Translations under genes and position numbers: made by a program | The notes under the pieces: generated by a model | Seen by the model: only the letters and a program-made list of their open reading frames with translations | Told to the model about the DNA's origin: nothing | The model's database searches: none | NCBI RefSeq assembly: GCF_000282095.2 | Contig: NZ_AKKC02000009.1 | Location: 310,001 to 374,000 of the forward strand | DNA: 64,000 nucleotides | Reading direction: 5' to 3' | Origin: Rhizobium sp. CF080 | GTDB taxonomy: Bacteria; Pseudomonadota; Alphaproteobacteria; Rhizobiales; Rhizobiaceae | Part shown: positions 1 to 8,315 of the stretch, in pieces | Numbering within the stretch: position 1 is the first letter of the stretch | Layout: each line of letters opens with the position of its first letter

Positions 1-18
1 ACCATCAGTTCTCTCCCG

Positions 19-687
19 TCAAAGCGGGTTAATCGCCATCGCTTCCTGGAACTTCGAGCTGTTCACGTCCCGGCTGACCCGGTGGAATTGGAGCAGGTTG
101 TCGAGATGGTGCTTGAGCAGCTCGGTGGCCTGCGGAACGGCCGTCCCGGCGGAGAGCCAGTCGTCATAATATTCCGGGTCGAGGATAACTGGCTGCCGGC
201 TGTGCAACTGCTTCATCGGCTCCTCCGCCTCGGCCGTCAGGATCGTGCAGCTCGTGATGCCAAGCGCCTCGTTGTGCGCCCACAGGCCGGCGAATGAGAA
301 GGGCGCCTCACCTGGTTGAAAGATAAACCATGGATCTTTCTTCCCGTCCTCTGGCGATACGGTCCATTCGTAAAAGCCATCGGCTGGTATCAGGCAGCGG
401 CGCATTTTGAAGGCATCGCGAAACGCGGGCGTCGTTGGCGCGGTCTCGCTCCGGGCATTGAAAAGGGTCGCCTTCGGTATCTCCTTGGCCCAATGAGGCA
501 CAAGCCACCAGCGGCCTTCATCGACCACTTGGTTGCCCTCTTTGTCGTGACGGACGAACAGCACGTTCTGGGTCGGCGCGATGTTGTATCGTGGTTCGGT
601 GTTGCGCCCGCGGTCATTATCTAGCCTCAGGCGGTAAAGCCGATGGACTTCCGACCAAGGAAGGTGATGGGTAAAGCGGCCGCACAT
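19..687 (-). CDS. SOS response-associated peptidase (SRAP/YedK/HMCES family)
   Basis: A 222-residue protein, the usual length for SRAP proteins. The family crosslinks through Cys2 to abasic sites in single-stranded DNA and so protects them from strand cleavage. The N-terminus reads M-C-G-R-F-T, so Cys2 becomes the N-terminal nucleophile once Met is removed. Also visible are the family segments NIAPTQ (about residue 35), NARSET, and a C-L-I-P-A-D-G-F-Y-E-W block with the active-site Glu. The usual H-x-R-M-P motif is here H-S-R-Q-P, a mild variation. The gene is divergent from an ATP-dependent DNA ligase across 67 bp, a repair-gene context. I saw no clear alphaproteobacterial LexA site between them. 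Confidence 0.93.
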   Translation of the reverse strand: MCGRFTHHLPWSEVHRLYRLRLDNDRGRNTEPRYNIAPTQNVLFVRHDKEGNQVVDEGRWWLVPHWAKEIPKATLFNARSETAPTTPAFRDAFKMRRCLIPADGFYEWTVSPEDGKKDPWFIFQPGEAPFSFAGLWAHNEALGITSCTILTAEAEEPMKQLHSRQPVILDPEYYDDWLSAGTAVPQATELLKHHLDNLLQFHRVSRDVNSSKFQEAMAINPL

Positions 688-754
688 CGGTCTCTCCTCC
701 TGCTCGACAAACGGCGATACCGTATATTAAGCATCCTCTGATGCAATACGGGAC

Positions 755-1810
755 ATGTCCAAGCGCCCGCGCAAGCCTTCGAAGCCGTTGCTCATAGACG
801 AGAACCTGCCCCTGCAGAGCCGGCGGGTTCGCCGCCGTGATCCAGAGCAGCCGCATCTTCCCTTCGATCCCATGCCCGATCGTGTGGAACCGTGCCTGGC
901 GTTGCTGAAGAGCAAGCCGCCCCAGGGTGACGAGTGGTCCTACGAGATCAAATGGGACGGATATCGGATCGCGGTGCATATCGAGCCCAACCGGATCCGC
1001 ATCATCACCCGCGGCGGCCATGATTGGACGCATCGTTTTCCTGGAATCGCTGATGCCGCAAAGGCGCTTGGCCCCGTCACGATGATCCTCGACGGGGAGG
1101 CGGTCATGCTCGACGAGCAGGGCCGGTCGGATTTCGGTCTGCTGCAGAAGTCCTTGGGCGCTTCGGGCAAGGCGGCCGGCAAGCTGCCGTCTCGGGATTC
1201 GATCCTCTATGCCTTCGATCTCCTCTACCTCGACGGACACGATCTGCGTGGGCTGGAATACTCCGCTCGCCGGCATCTGCTCGAAGATGCTCTGGATGAG
1301 CCAGGCGGGACGATCAGGGTCTCGGAAGAGTTCAACGCCGACCCGGATGATCTTCTCGCCCACGCATGCAGGCTGGGCTTGGAAGGGATCATCGCCAAGC
1401 ATCGCGACCGGCCATACCGGTCCGGCCGTACGGGCGACTGGCTGAAGATCAAGTGCATCCAGAGCGACAGCTTCGCGATCATCGGCTACGAGCCGTCAAC
1501 GGCGCTTCCCGGCGCAATCGCCAGCCTTCTGCTAGGCGCCCGGTACCGCGACGGCTACAAGTACGTCGGCAGTGTCGGGACCGGCTTCAAGCATGACGAG
1601 GCTCGACGGCTGAAGAAGATGCTCGACAAAATCAAGACGAGGCTGCCGGTTGACAAGGTCCCGGGCAAAAACCTGGTGATGACCGGGCCGATGTATGTCG
1701 CGGAAATTGAATACCGCGCATGGACGAATGACGGGAAGCTCCGCCATGCTTCGTTCAAGGGGTTGCGCGATCCTGACGACGTCTCGGAGATTTACCGGCT
1801 CCCGGGCTGA
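755..1810 (+). CDS. ATP-dependent DNA ligase, LigD ligase-domain type
   Basis: A 351-residue ATP-dependent ligase with an adenylation domain followed by an OB-fold. Motif I is KWDGYR with the nucleotidyl-accepting Lys at about residue 66. Motif III is in ILDGEAV, motif IV in EGIIAK and motif V in WLKIK. No polymerase or phosphoesterase domain of full-length LigD is present, so this is a stand-alone ligase of the type found as extra copies in Rhizobiales. Such ligases are linked to Ku-dependent end joining or accessory nick sealing; no ku gene lies in the window. The N-terminal ~35 residues are Lys/Arg/Pro-rich. It is divergent from the SRAP gene and converges on the A+T-rich peptidase gene with a 20 bp gap. 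Confidence 0.93.
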   Translation: MSKRPRKPSKPLLIDENLPLQSRRVRRRDPEQPHLPFDPMPDRVEPCLALLKSKPPQGDEWSYEIKWDGYRIAVHIEPNRIRIITRGGHDWTHRFPGIADAAKALGPVTMILDGEAVMLDEQGRSDFGLLQKSLGASGKAAGKLPSRDSILYAFDLLYLDGHDLRGLEYSARRHLLEDALDEPGGTIRVSEEFNADPDDLLAHACRLGLEGIIAKHRDRPYRSGRTGDWLKIKCIQSDSFAIIGYEPSTALPGAIASLLLGARYRDGYKYVGSVGTGFKHDEARRLKKMLDKIKTRLPVDKVPGKNLVMTGPMYVAEIEYRAWTNDGKLRHASFKGLRDPDDVSEIYRLPG

Positions 1811-1830
1811 AAGTTCGAGAAATCGCAGCT

Positions 1831-3120
1831 CTAAAAATGGGGTGAAGTGCCTGCCAGCCATGCGCCTGCCGACGCTTGTCTTTTCACCCTCTGATCGTTG
1901 AGCAACCCCATCTTTCTCAGTTTAATTTCGATCATTTGCTTTGAAGCCTCAAACTCTATCGACAGCAGTGTGAGAAACTTGTAATACACCAACAAGTTAT
2001 CCTGCTGATCATCTACGAAGATGAAGCCGAGGCCTCTGTATTTGATCCCGAGTTGAAGCCTGAATCTCGCCATTGCGAAGATGAACGCTCTATCCGGCAG
2101 GATAAGATCCGCTGAAAAGGCATTCGCCTGGAACTCAAGCCGGTCATAATTTAAGGGGTTTGAAGCCTCGCTGCTTATTTCCAGGTCTCGTTCTAGAATG
2201 GTTTCTGACCGCAAATAGTTCTGATGCCGTAAGCAGAAGTGTCCAATCTCGTGACCGATCGTAAAGCGCTGTTGATTGCTGTCTTGGTGTGAGTTTATCT
2301 CAATCGTGTTGAGGTCGAAGTTCGCTGAGCCCAAAATTTGGGCGCCGTCAGCACCCCTAATCACGCTGTTTGTGAACCTCAAATCAATGCCGAGCATCAG
2401 GCAGATCTTAGCCAGATCGACTGGACCAGCCTCATATTCGATCTGTTTCAGAATTTCCTCTGTCGCTTTCTTTATATCTTCAGCAGCGATGTACGGGACA
2501 GAAACCCGTGGGCTCCCGCTAACAGATTGGGTGGCCTCGTAGCCTGGCTCGAGGCTCGCCAGGAATTCTGCAACTGTGCCGAAGTAATTGCCCTCACAAT
2601 AAGCAGAGAATTTCAGCGGCTTGGCGATGCCTTCGCCCCGAAAGATCTGTGACTTCACAGAGTGGGTGTCGAGGAAAGAACGACCCTTGCGGTCGACGAC
2701 GATCTCCGCTCCGCGCTCGTCATATTTCGCGATGCCCAAGCCTCTGCTTTCGGCAACGTTGCGAGCACCCGATTGCAGCTTGGATGAAACGACCATTACG
2801 CCTTTGTGCCGGTTCGGAAATATCTCTTTGAGTTTGTCCGAAAATTCCCTGACGCGGTCTTCCGGTACGGCCCCAGCATAGTTTTTACATTCAAAGACAG
2901 CAAAGAAATGCGGTTTCTGCCGTCCTGGGTGGTATAATTCGATCACAACATCGAACTCGACGGGAGCGCCTCTGTCCCTGGAGGGGTATTTTTTCTTTCG
3001 GAGGATTTTACACTTCCCGTGCGGATATATGCCGAAGACTTCCTCCTCCCGGCTTTGCTGGTCGACAAGATATTTATAGAACTCATCTTCGAGCTTATCG
3101 CCCTTTTCGGTGGAATTCAC
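1831..3120 (-). CDS. Restriction-endonuclease-like domain fused to ImmA/IrrE-family metallopeptidase
   Basis: A 429-residue, two-domain protein. Residues ~1-150 resemble an Mrr-like PD-(D/E)XK nuclease fold: G-x-x-L-E-D-E-F near the start, then an acidic residue at Asp57 and an E-C-K triad at 77-79. Residues ~205-350 form a COG2856 (ImmA/IrrE) zinc peptidase, with HEIGH at 290-294 as two ligands and catalytic Glu, and E-F-Q-A-N near 329-333 as the third ligand. ImmA-type peptidases cleave XRE-family repressors, but no helix-turn-helix is present here. The gene is clearly more A+T-rich than its neighbours, suggesting horizontal acquisition. Substrate, nuclease activity and role (defence or regulation) are unknown. 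Confidence 0.85.
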   Translation of the reverse strand: MNSTEKGDKLEDEFYKYLVDQQSREEEVFGIYPHGKCKILRKKKYPSRDRGAPVEFDVVIELYHPGRQKPHFFAVFECKNYAGAVPEDRVREFSDKLKEIFPNRHKGVMVVSSKLQSGARNVAESRGLGIAKYDERGAEIVVDRKGRSFLDTHSVKSQIFRGEGIAKPLKFSAYCEGNYFGTVAEFLASLEPGYEATQSVSGSPRVSVPYIAAEDIKKATEEILKQIEYEAGPVDLAKICLMLGIDLRFTNSVIRGADGAQILGSANFDLNTIEINSHQDSNQQRFTIGHEIGHFCLRHQNYLRSETILERDLEISSEASNPLNYDRLEFQANAFSADLILPDRAFIFAMARFRLQLGIKYRGLGFIFVDDQQDNLLVYYKFLTLLSIEFEASKQMIEIKLRKMGLLNDQRVKRQASAGAWLAGTSPHF

Positions 3121-3270
3121 GACTCATCCTCGACGTGGCAACCGGAGGATGATCATCCAATTCTTTTCGCTTGTTGGCTATCGCAACCTCGGTGTAGTGA
3201 ATTGACGACCCGATTTGCCCACTGTTAATCCGTCAGTTCGCGGTGGCAGACGGTATGTCCGCGAGGATAT

Positions 3271-3507
3271 TCACTCCAGATTCCGCTTTAGCGCCTTCAG
3301 CAGCGCGTCGAGCTCTGCGTTCGAGCCATGCGCCAGCACCAGGTTATCCGCCACCTCGATGATAGCAGTCAGCACTTCGGTCTCTTCCCATCCCGCTTTA
3401 ACCGCGGCCTGTATCAGATCCTGAATCGGGATCTCGACCGCCATCTGGCAAAGGAGGTGGCGGTTCTCGTCGCCAGGCGGGACGGTTGGTGGAGGGATGT
3501 CGGTCAT
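3271..3507 (-). CDS. Small hypothetical protein (78 aa)
   Basis: Product not recognised as a named family. It has a Pro-rich N-terminus followed by a helical region (roughly residues 25-78) with acidic and Leu-rich character, and no signal peptide or membrane segment. G+C content and codon use match the bulk of the window, unlike the A+T-rich gene downstream of it on the same strand. It lies 21 bp downstream of another small gene on the same strand, so the two are probably cotranscribed. No function can be assigned. Confidence 0.6.
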   Translation of the reverse strand: MTDIPPPTVPPGDENRHLLCQMAVEIPIQDLIQAAVKAGWEETEVLTAIIEVADNLVLAHGSNAELDALLKALKRNLE

Positions 3508-3528
3508 GGTATGACGCCCCGACGAGCA

Positions 3529-3771
3529 CTATTCCAGCTCGGGAATTTCTCCGCTCTGGAAGAGCACGACCGGCGGTCCATACTCACCGATGGCTGGGTC
3601 TGCGTCCCTGCTCCAGGCTACAACGCCATCATATTGGTCTGCCATCATGCGGGCGTCCCGTTTGGCTCGCTCTTCGTTGTCGACTTGGCGGGGATCAAAT
3701 GCGGGGATGAGGTTACCCTCGTCATCTTTTGTGAATGCGGCCAGAACAATGAGTTTCCCCGATGTCGACAT
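3529..3771 (-). CDS. Small hypothetical protein (80 aa)
   Basis: Soluble 80-residue protein starting MSTSGKLIVLAAF. It resembles small stress-associated proteins of rhizobia in size and style, but I cannot name a domain. The frame is open upstream to 3816, but the extra N-terminal residues look unlike the rest of the protein, so the ATG at 3771 is preferred. It has a hydrophobic N-terminal beta-strand-like stretch, a charged centre (DNEERAKRDARMMADQ) and an acidic C-terminus. It is followed after 21 bp by the 78-residue gene on the same strand and is probably transcribed with it. Confidence 0.6.
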   Translation of the reverse strand: MSTSGKLIVLAAFTKDDEGNLIPAFDPRQVDNEERAKRDARMMADQYDGVVAWSRDADPAIGEYGPPVVLFQSGEIPELE

Positions 3772-4022
3772 TGGCTTCCTCCATTTTGTCGGCTGCGCGG
3801 CGCAACCTAACCTCATGATAGTCGCTTATCGCGCGGCTCAAGGCAATCTGCCACGTTCCTAGTATGATCTCGTCATGTTCCCCGTGTCGGCTGTTGTGAC
3901 CACTACGGCCTCCCGCTACCATTCAATCCCATCGCAACCAGTCAGCACGCCGTTCCAGTCAGCATGACACAATCACCGGCTGCCTAAGCGAGCTGTTGGT
4001 GCCTGCCTGCTGGCTTTCGCCG

Positions 4023-5426
4023 CTAGGAGTCCGAGAAGCCGAATGGTGCATCTGTTCGCCGAAAGGTGTCGGCGAGGATTTGACGTCCGATCGGCGGCTC
4101 TGATCGTGCCGAACACTCGCTGCGATGACAGAGGCGGCAGCCGATCCCGATCGGTGTCGGGGTTTCGTTTGAGGTGCGAGCGCGATTGTAGATCAGCCGC
4201 TCCGCATGTTGCGCCTCGCAGACCAGGGCGACGGCGCGTTCCACATGCGGCTGGCCATAGGCGCCGCCGCCGGAACTCACGGTTCTGGCAATGGAGAAGA
4301 AGCGCTGACCGTCGGGCAGCTCGAGCCACTGTGTGACGACCCGACGCGGCGTCGAGAACACTTGATGGACCGTCCAGAGAGGACAGCCGCCCCCATGGCG
4401 GGCGAAAGGAAAGGTGCCGCTGTTCAGCCTTTTCGAGACGTTGCCCGCGGCATCGACGCGAATGAAGAAGAACGGAACGCGTTCCTGCCCCGGCTTCTGA
4501 AGGGTCGTCATCCGGTGGGCGGTCTGCTCGAAGCTCGTCCCGAACTGCCGGGCGAGAGCCTCGACATCGTAGCCCCGCGCTTCGACCGCGCGGGCAAATT
4601 CAGCATAGGGCATCAGGAGAGCCGCGGCACAATAGGCCGCGAGGGCCCGGTGACCCAGCCGACGCGAGTTTTCATTCTGGAACTTGCCCTCGGTGAGGGC
4701 GAGCTGGATATCCTGTTCAAACTCCAGATAGGCAAGCTGCTGCGCCAGCTGAAAGTTCTGACTTGCAACATCCAGCACATCGCTCAGCAGGATCTCTTTT
4801 CGATGCCAATCCAGCCTGCGGACAGAGCCGGTCATGACCTCTGGCGGCATGCGCCTTACCCGAAGATTGTGATGCTGCTTGAGATAACCGACGAGACCGC
4901 CGCTTTCTCCGATCCTGACGGCGAGTTTTTCTGCTGCCGCATCAAGTAGGGGAAAGCAATTTCGTCGCGCTGACAGGAAGCTTCGAACTGCGGCGACCGG
5001 ATCAGAGGGGCTCTCGGGAGCCTCGGTGGAAGACCTCTGATTGAGGTCCGCCAGTGCGAACTGTTCTTCCTTGTAAGCGAGGTGCAGCCTGAGCAGCGCT
5101 TCCGCAAACCCCGGGAAGCTGCTCGCCACGTCGCCAATTTCCAATGCGTCAAAGTCGATGTCGCCGAGGATCGGGTCCCGCACGACGGATTGCAGACGAG
5201 CGACCATGTCGCGGCCGGAATCGTCGGCAAATTCGGAAAAATCGATCTTGTAGGTTTTGGCGAGACGCAGAAGCATTTCCGCCGTGACGGGGCGCTGGTT
5301 TCGCTCCATCAGCGCGATGTAGGACGGCGATATCTCCAGATCCAACGCCATGTTCGCCTGCGTCAGGCCCAGATCTCGCCGAAGACGCCGCAATCGCGGA
5401 CCTAAATAGACACCGTGCTTATCCAT
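4023..5426 (-). CDS. ScfR/RamB-type short-chain acyl-CoA regulator (XRE HTH + IrrE-like domain)
   Basis: A 467-residue regulator. An XRE helix-turn-helix occupies about residues 8-62 (R-R-D-L-G-L-T-Q ... S-P-S-Y-I-A-L-M-E). A long middle region of the IrrE-like type follows but lacks an HExxH motif. The C-terminus has a Cys-rich block (C-R-L-C-H-R-S-E-C) typical of the DUF2083 end of this family. RamB/ScfR proteins control glyoxylate-shunt and propionate genes in response to short-chain acyl-CoA. Position supports that role, because it is divergent from isocitrate lyase. The ATG at 5426 is chosen because it gives the normal family length and begins immediately before the HTH. The frame stays open upstream as an antisense shadow of aceA. 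Confidence 0.9.
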   Translation of the reverse strand: MDKHGVYLGPRLRRLRRDLGLTQANMALDLEISPSYIALMERNQRPVTAEMLLRLAKTYKIDFSEFADDSGRDMVARLQSVVRDPILGDIDFDALEIGDVASSFPGFAEALLRLHLAYKEEQFALADLNQRSSTEAPESPSDPVAAVRSFLSARRNCFPLLDAAAEKLAVRIGESGGLVGYLKQHHNLRVRRMPPEVMTGSVRRLDWHRKEILLSDVLDVASQNFQLAQQLAYLEFEQDIQLALTEGKFQNENSRRLGHRALAAYCAAALLMPYAEFARAVEARGYDVEALARQFGTSFEQTAHRMTTLQKPGQERVPFFFIRVDAAGNVSKRLNSGTFPFARHGGGCPLWTVHQVFSTPRRVVTQWLELPDGQRFFSIARTVSSGGGAYGQPHVERAVALVCEAQHAERLIYNRARTSNETPTPIGIGCRLCHRSECSARSEPPIGRQILADTFRRTDAPFGFSDS

Positions 5427-5442
5427 ACATGGCATTACAACA

Positions 5443-5461
5443 TTACAAACGTTTTTTGTAA
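5443..5461. promoter_or_regulatory. Inverted-repeat operator between scfR-type gene and aceA
   Basis: A perfect 7-5-7 inverted repeat, TTACAAA-CGTTT-TTTGTAA, lies in the 123 bp divergent intergenic region. The left arm is preceded by a related CATTACAA copy at 5434-5440, so the motif is partly iterated. A+T content is high relative to the flanks. ScfR/RamB regulators bind short T/A-rich sites next to their own gene and the target glyoxylate gene, so this is the best candidate site. That assignment is inference from position and symmetry. Confidence 0.6.
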
Positions 5462-5549
5462 AGTTTGACAACGTGACACCGAAGTCACTCGCTTTTCCGC
5501 GGGGCGGGGATAATTTCTCTCGCAGTGCAAAAAGATTTGCGGAGGAACC

Positions 5550-7136
5550 ATGTCGTATCAGAATCAGGTTGAGAATGCGGGCAAGATTATCCGGAGTGAC
5601 TGGACGGGCGTCACCGCAGAAGCTGTCGCGCGGATGCGGTTGCAGAACCGTTTCCAGACGGGACTGGATATCGCCCGCTACACCGCGGCGATCATGCGAA
5701 AGGACATGGAGGCCTATGACGCCGACCCTTCGAAATACACCCAGTCGCTCGGTTGCTGGCACGGCTTCATCGGCCAGCAGAAGCTGATCTCGATCAAGAA
5801 GCATTTCGGCACGACCGACCGCCGCTACCTTTATCTGTCGGGCTGGATGGTTGCCGCGTTGCGTTCCGAATTCGGTCCGCTGCCGGACCAGTCCATGCAC
5901 GAAAAGACCAGCGTCCCGGCGTTGATCGGGGAACTCTACACGTTCCTGCGTCAAGCGGATGCGCGCGAGCTGGGCATGCTGTTCCGCGAGGTTGATGCGG
6001 CACGCGAGGCTGGGGACCAAGTCAAGGAAAAGCAGCTTCTGCACGCGGTCGACAATTACCAGACGCATGTCGTTCCGGTCATCGCCGATATCGACGCTGG
6101 CTTCGGCAACGCAGAGGCGACCTATCTGCTTGCCAAAAAGATGATCGAGGCCGGTGCCTGCGCGCTGCAGATCGAGAACCAGGTTTCGGACGAGAAGCAA
6201 TGCGGCCATCAGGACGGCAAGGTCACGGTTCCACATGAGGATTTCGTCGCGAAAATCCGTGCCTGCCGCTATGCGTTCCTGGAACTGGGCATCGACGACG
6301 GCATCATCGTCGCCCGCACGGATTCACTCGGCGCGGGCCTGACAAAGCAGATCGCCTTCAGCCGCGAGCCGGGTGACATCGGCGATCTCTACAATTCGTT
6401 CCTGGATTGCGAAGACGTCAACGATCTGGCGAGCCTCAACGGCGATGTCATCATCAATCGCGATGGCAAGCTGGTGCGCCCGAAGCGCCTGGCGTCGAAC
6501 CTCTATCAGTTCCGCGAGGGAACGGGTGCTGACCGCTGCGTTCTCGACTGCGTCAACGCCCTGAAGAACGGCGCCGACCTGCTGTGGATCGAAACGGAAA
6601 AGCCGCATATCGAGCAGATCGCTTCGATGGTCGATCGTGTCCGCGAGACCGTGCCCAACGCCAAGCTGGTCTACAATAATTCGCCGTCCTTCAACTGGAC
6701 ACTGAACTTCCGCCAGCAGGTCTTCGACACCTGGCAGAAGGAAGGCAAGGATGTCTCCGCCTATGATCGCGCGAGGTTGATGAGCGTCGATTACGACGGA
6801 ACGGAACTGGGCCTTGAGGCCGACGAAAAGATCCGTACCTTCCAGCGCGACGCGTCCAAGCGGGCCGGCATCTTCCATCACCTGATCACGCTGCCGACCT
6901 ATCACACGGCGGCATTGTCCACCGACAATCTCGCCAGGGAATATTTCGGCGAGGCGGGAATGCTCGGCTATGTCGCCAACGTCCAGCGCAAGGAGATCCG
7001 CGAGGGTATCGCCTGCGTCAAGCACCAGAATATGGCCGGCTCCGATCTCGGTGACGATCATAAGGAATACTTCGCCGGCGAAGCCGCGCTCAAGGCTGGC
7101 GGTTCTCACAACACCATGAACCAGTTCGCGGCTTAA
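5550..7136 (+). CDS. aceA: Isocitrate lyase (long form, 528 aa)
   Basis: Cleaves isocitrate to glyoxylate and succinate, the first step of the glyoxylate shunt, for growth on acetate and fatty acids. The active-site loop reads E-K-Q-C-G-H with the nucleophilic Cys at about 218. The Mg-binding segment IADIDAGFGN (178-187) precedes it and the N-S-P-S-F-N-W block lies near the C-terminal third. At 528 residues this is the longer bacterial isocitrate lyase type known from pseudomonads rather than the ~430-residue type of many rhizobia. A GGAGG ribosome site at 5540-5544 fixes the start. Regulation is probably by the divergent ScfR-type protein. Confidence 0.97.
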   Translation: MSYQNQVENAGKIIRSDWTGVTAEAVARMRLQNRFQTGLDIARYTAAIMRKDMEAYDADPSKYTQSLGCWHGFIGQQKLISIKKHFGTTDRRYLYLSGWMVAALRSEFGPLPDQSMHEKTSVPALIGELYTFLRQADARELGMLFREVDAAREAGDQVKEKQLLHAVDNYQTHVVPVIADIDAGFGNAEATYLLAKKMIEAGACALQIENQVSDEKQCGHQDGKVTVPHEDFVAKIRACRYAFLELGIDDGIIVARTDSLGAGLTKQIAFSREPGDIGDLYNSFLDCEDVNDLASLNGDVIINRDGKLVRPKRLASNLYQFREGTGADRCVLDCVNALKNGADLLWIETEKPHIEQIASMVDRVRETVPNAKLVYNNSPSFNWTLNFRQQVFDTWQKEGKDVSAYDRARLMSVDYDGTELGLEADEKIRTFQRDASKRAGIFHHLITLPTYHTAALSTDNLAREYFGEAGMLGYVANVQRKEIREGIACVKHQNMAGSDLGDDHKEYFAGEAALKAGGSHNTMNQFAA

Positions 7137-7149
7137 TCACGGCGGCAAA

Positions 7150-7186
7150 CGGTCGGGGGCGCGCAGGAGGAGGCGCGCCCCGACCG
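7150..7186 (+). terminator. Hairpin downstream of aceA
   Basis: A strong G+C-rich stem follows the aceA stop by 13 bp. CGGTCGGGG-(G)-CGCG pairs with CGCGCCCCGACCG across a ~10 nt loop, with one bulged G. No T-run follows, so it may act as a transcript-stabilising hairpin or a weak terminator rather than a classical one. Confidence 0.5.
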
Positions 7187-7428
7187 CGCTAGGCAACACG
7201 GCCGGGCGCCAAACACGTAGGCGAGCCGGGCGACACGACTGGAATAGAAGGTGTTCGCTTGGTTTGCTGCCCGACCTACTATTCAGTCCTAGCGCAACCA
7301 GTCTTAGCGTGCGACTTTTCGGAGCAGCGTCGACATTTCCGGCGGTTAGCGGATATTTCTCATCGCCGTCTCCGCTTTCCCTCAGAAATTCCCTTCGAAT
7401 TCCCTGCCGAAATGTCCGTCAATCTCGG
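7187..7428. other. Gene-free region between aceA and the AraC-family gene
   Basis: Beyond the aceA hairpin, this stretch shows no convincing coding frame, repeat or tRNA. It contains the 3' flanks of two convergent genes. I see nothing else supportable. Confidence 0.5.
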
Positions 7429-7974
7429 TCAGTTGTACAGAACGGCGGCCGTCTCGCGGTTGTTTTGTCCGGACCTTTCAAGCCACATCTGCTTTCGCCA
7501 TGCATGTGGGGCAATCCCGTACAGGCGGCGGAAACTGTTGGTGAGGTGTGCCTGATCGGTCATGCCGCAGTCGACCGCGATCTGGCAGAGTGGTTCATTG
7601 GTGTCGGTCATCATCCGGCAGGCCAGTTCCATGCGCTTGCGAGTGACGTATTTGTGCGGTGTTTCGCCGAAGCTTGCCTTGAAGGCGCGCTGGAAGTGGC
7701 CGGCGCTCAGGTTGCAGAGAGCTGCCAAGTCTTCGACGCGGATCGTCGAGCGGAGATAGACTTCGACATAGGCCTGCACATTGCGCATCTGCCAGGGCGC
7801 CAGGCCGCCAGCGGCTGTTTGGCAGGGGGCGGATCCGGGTTGATCGGGGCCTCGCATGACCTGCCTGGTGGCAAGCCCCTCGAGATTGATCTCCGACGTC
7901 CGATATCCTGAAACGCCGTCGCGCTTCGTCGAAAGGTTGGCTGGCTGTGCCTTCGCGGGCTGTGGGAACTGCAT
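7429..7974 (-). CDS. AraC-family transcriptional regulator (short form)
   Basis: A 181-residue protein that is mostly a C-terminal AraC/XylS DNA-binding domain (about residues 72-165). Both helix-turn-helices can be seen: V-E-D-L-A-A-L-C-N-L-S-A-G-H-F-Q-R-A-F and then the I-A-V-D-C-G-M-T-D-Q-A-H-L-T-N-S-F-R-R segment. The ~70-residue N-terminus is too short for a normal sensor cupin domain, so an effector may not be bound. It stands alone between aceA and the sugar-acid locus, and its target is unknown. Confidence 0.9.
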   Translation of the reverse strand: MQFPQPAKAQPANLSTKRDGVSGYRTSEINLEGLATRQVMRGPDQPGSAPCQTAAGGLAPWQMRNVQAYVEVYLRSTIRVEDLAALCNLSAGHFQRAFKASFGETPHKYVTRKRMELACRMMTDTNEPLCQIAVDCGMTDQAHLTNSFRRLYGIAPHAWRKQMWLERSGQNNRETAAVLYN

Positions 7975-8218
7975 CCTAAGTCTCCTTCACTCTTAGTGTG
8001 CTTCGTCTCGGGCGGCGCGACATCGAAGGGCTTTGAGCCAGTGGGGGCGACTGGAAGGTCCCTGCCTGCTGGTGTCGATGACCGGAGTCTAACCCCGATG
8101 CAGCCGGCGGGACTATTCGACATGAGGGCTGATCCCCCTATCCAAAGGTATGACCGAGACGCCGTGGAGTTGTCCGGCTACCTCTGCGGGTCACGTCTCT
8201 ATCCCGTGGACATAGCAA
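7975..8218. other. Gene-free region upstream of the AraC-family gene
   Basis: This stretch, together with the terminator palindrome that follows it, forms a ~340 bp gap. It should hold the AraC-family gene promoter on the minus strand. No convincing open frame, tRNA or repeat was found. Confidence 0.45.
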
Positions 8219-8248
8219 AAGGCTCCGGAGCGATCGCTCCGGAGCCTT
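8216..8248 (-). terminator. Palindromic terminator of the dehydratase/IclR unit
   Basis: A perfect 30 bp palindrome lies at 8219-8248, with the arm AAGGCTCCGGAGCGA and its exact complement. Read on the minus strand it is followed by TTTT. It lies 67 bp beyond the stop of the minus-strand enolase-superfamily gene, so it fits an intrinsic terminator for that unit. Confidence 0.75.
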
Positions 8249-8315
8249 GTATTCAGGCTGGGTTCCTATTGCGTGCGGCGGCGCGAGAGACGCGATGTGC
8301 GGCCTGAGGCCTGGC

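Noticed and set aside
3722-3922. 66-codon minus-strand frame overlapping the start of the 80-residue gene
   Set aside because: Its middle looks protein-like (helical, charged), but it overlaps the downstream start by about 50 bases, has no good ribosome site, and nothing else supports it. It may be a real small gene, but the evidence is too thin.
5427-6236. Upstream extension of the ScfR-type reading frame
   Set aside because: It runs antisense through aceA and its residues are typical of a shadow frame. The family N-terminus (HTH) begins immediately after the ATG at 5426.
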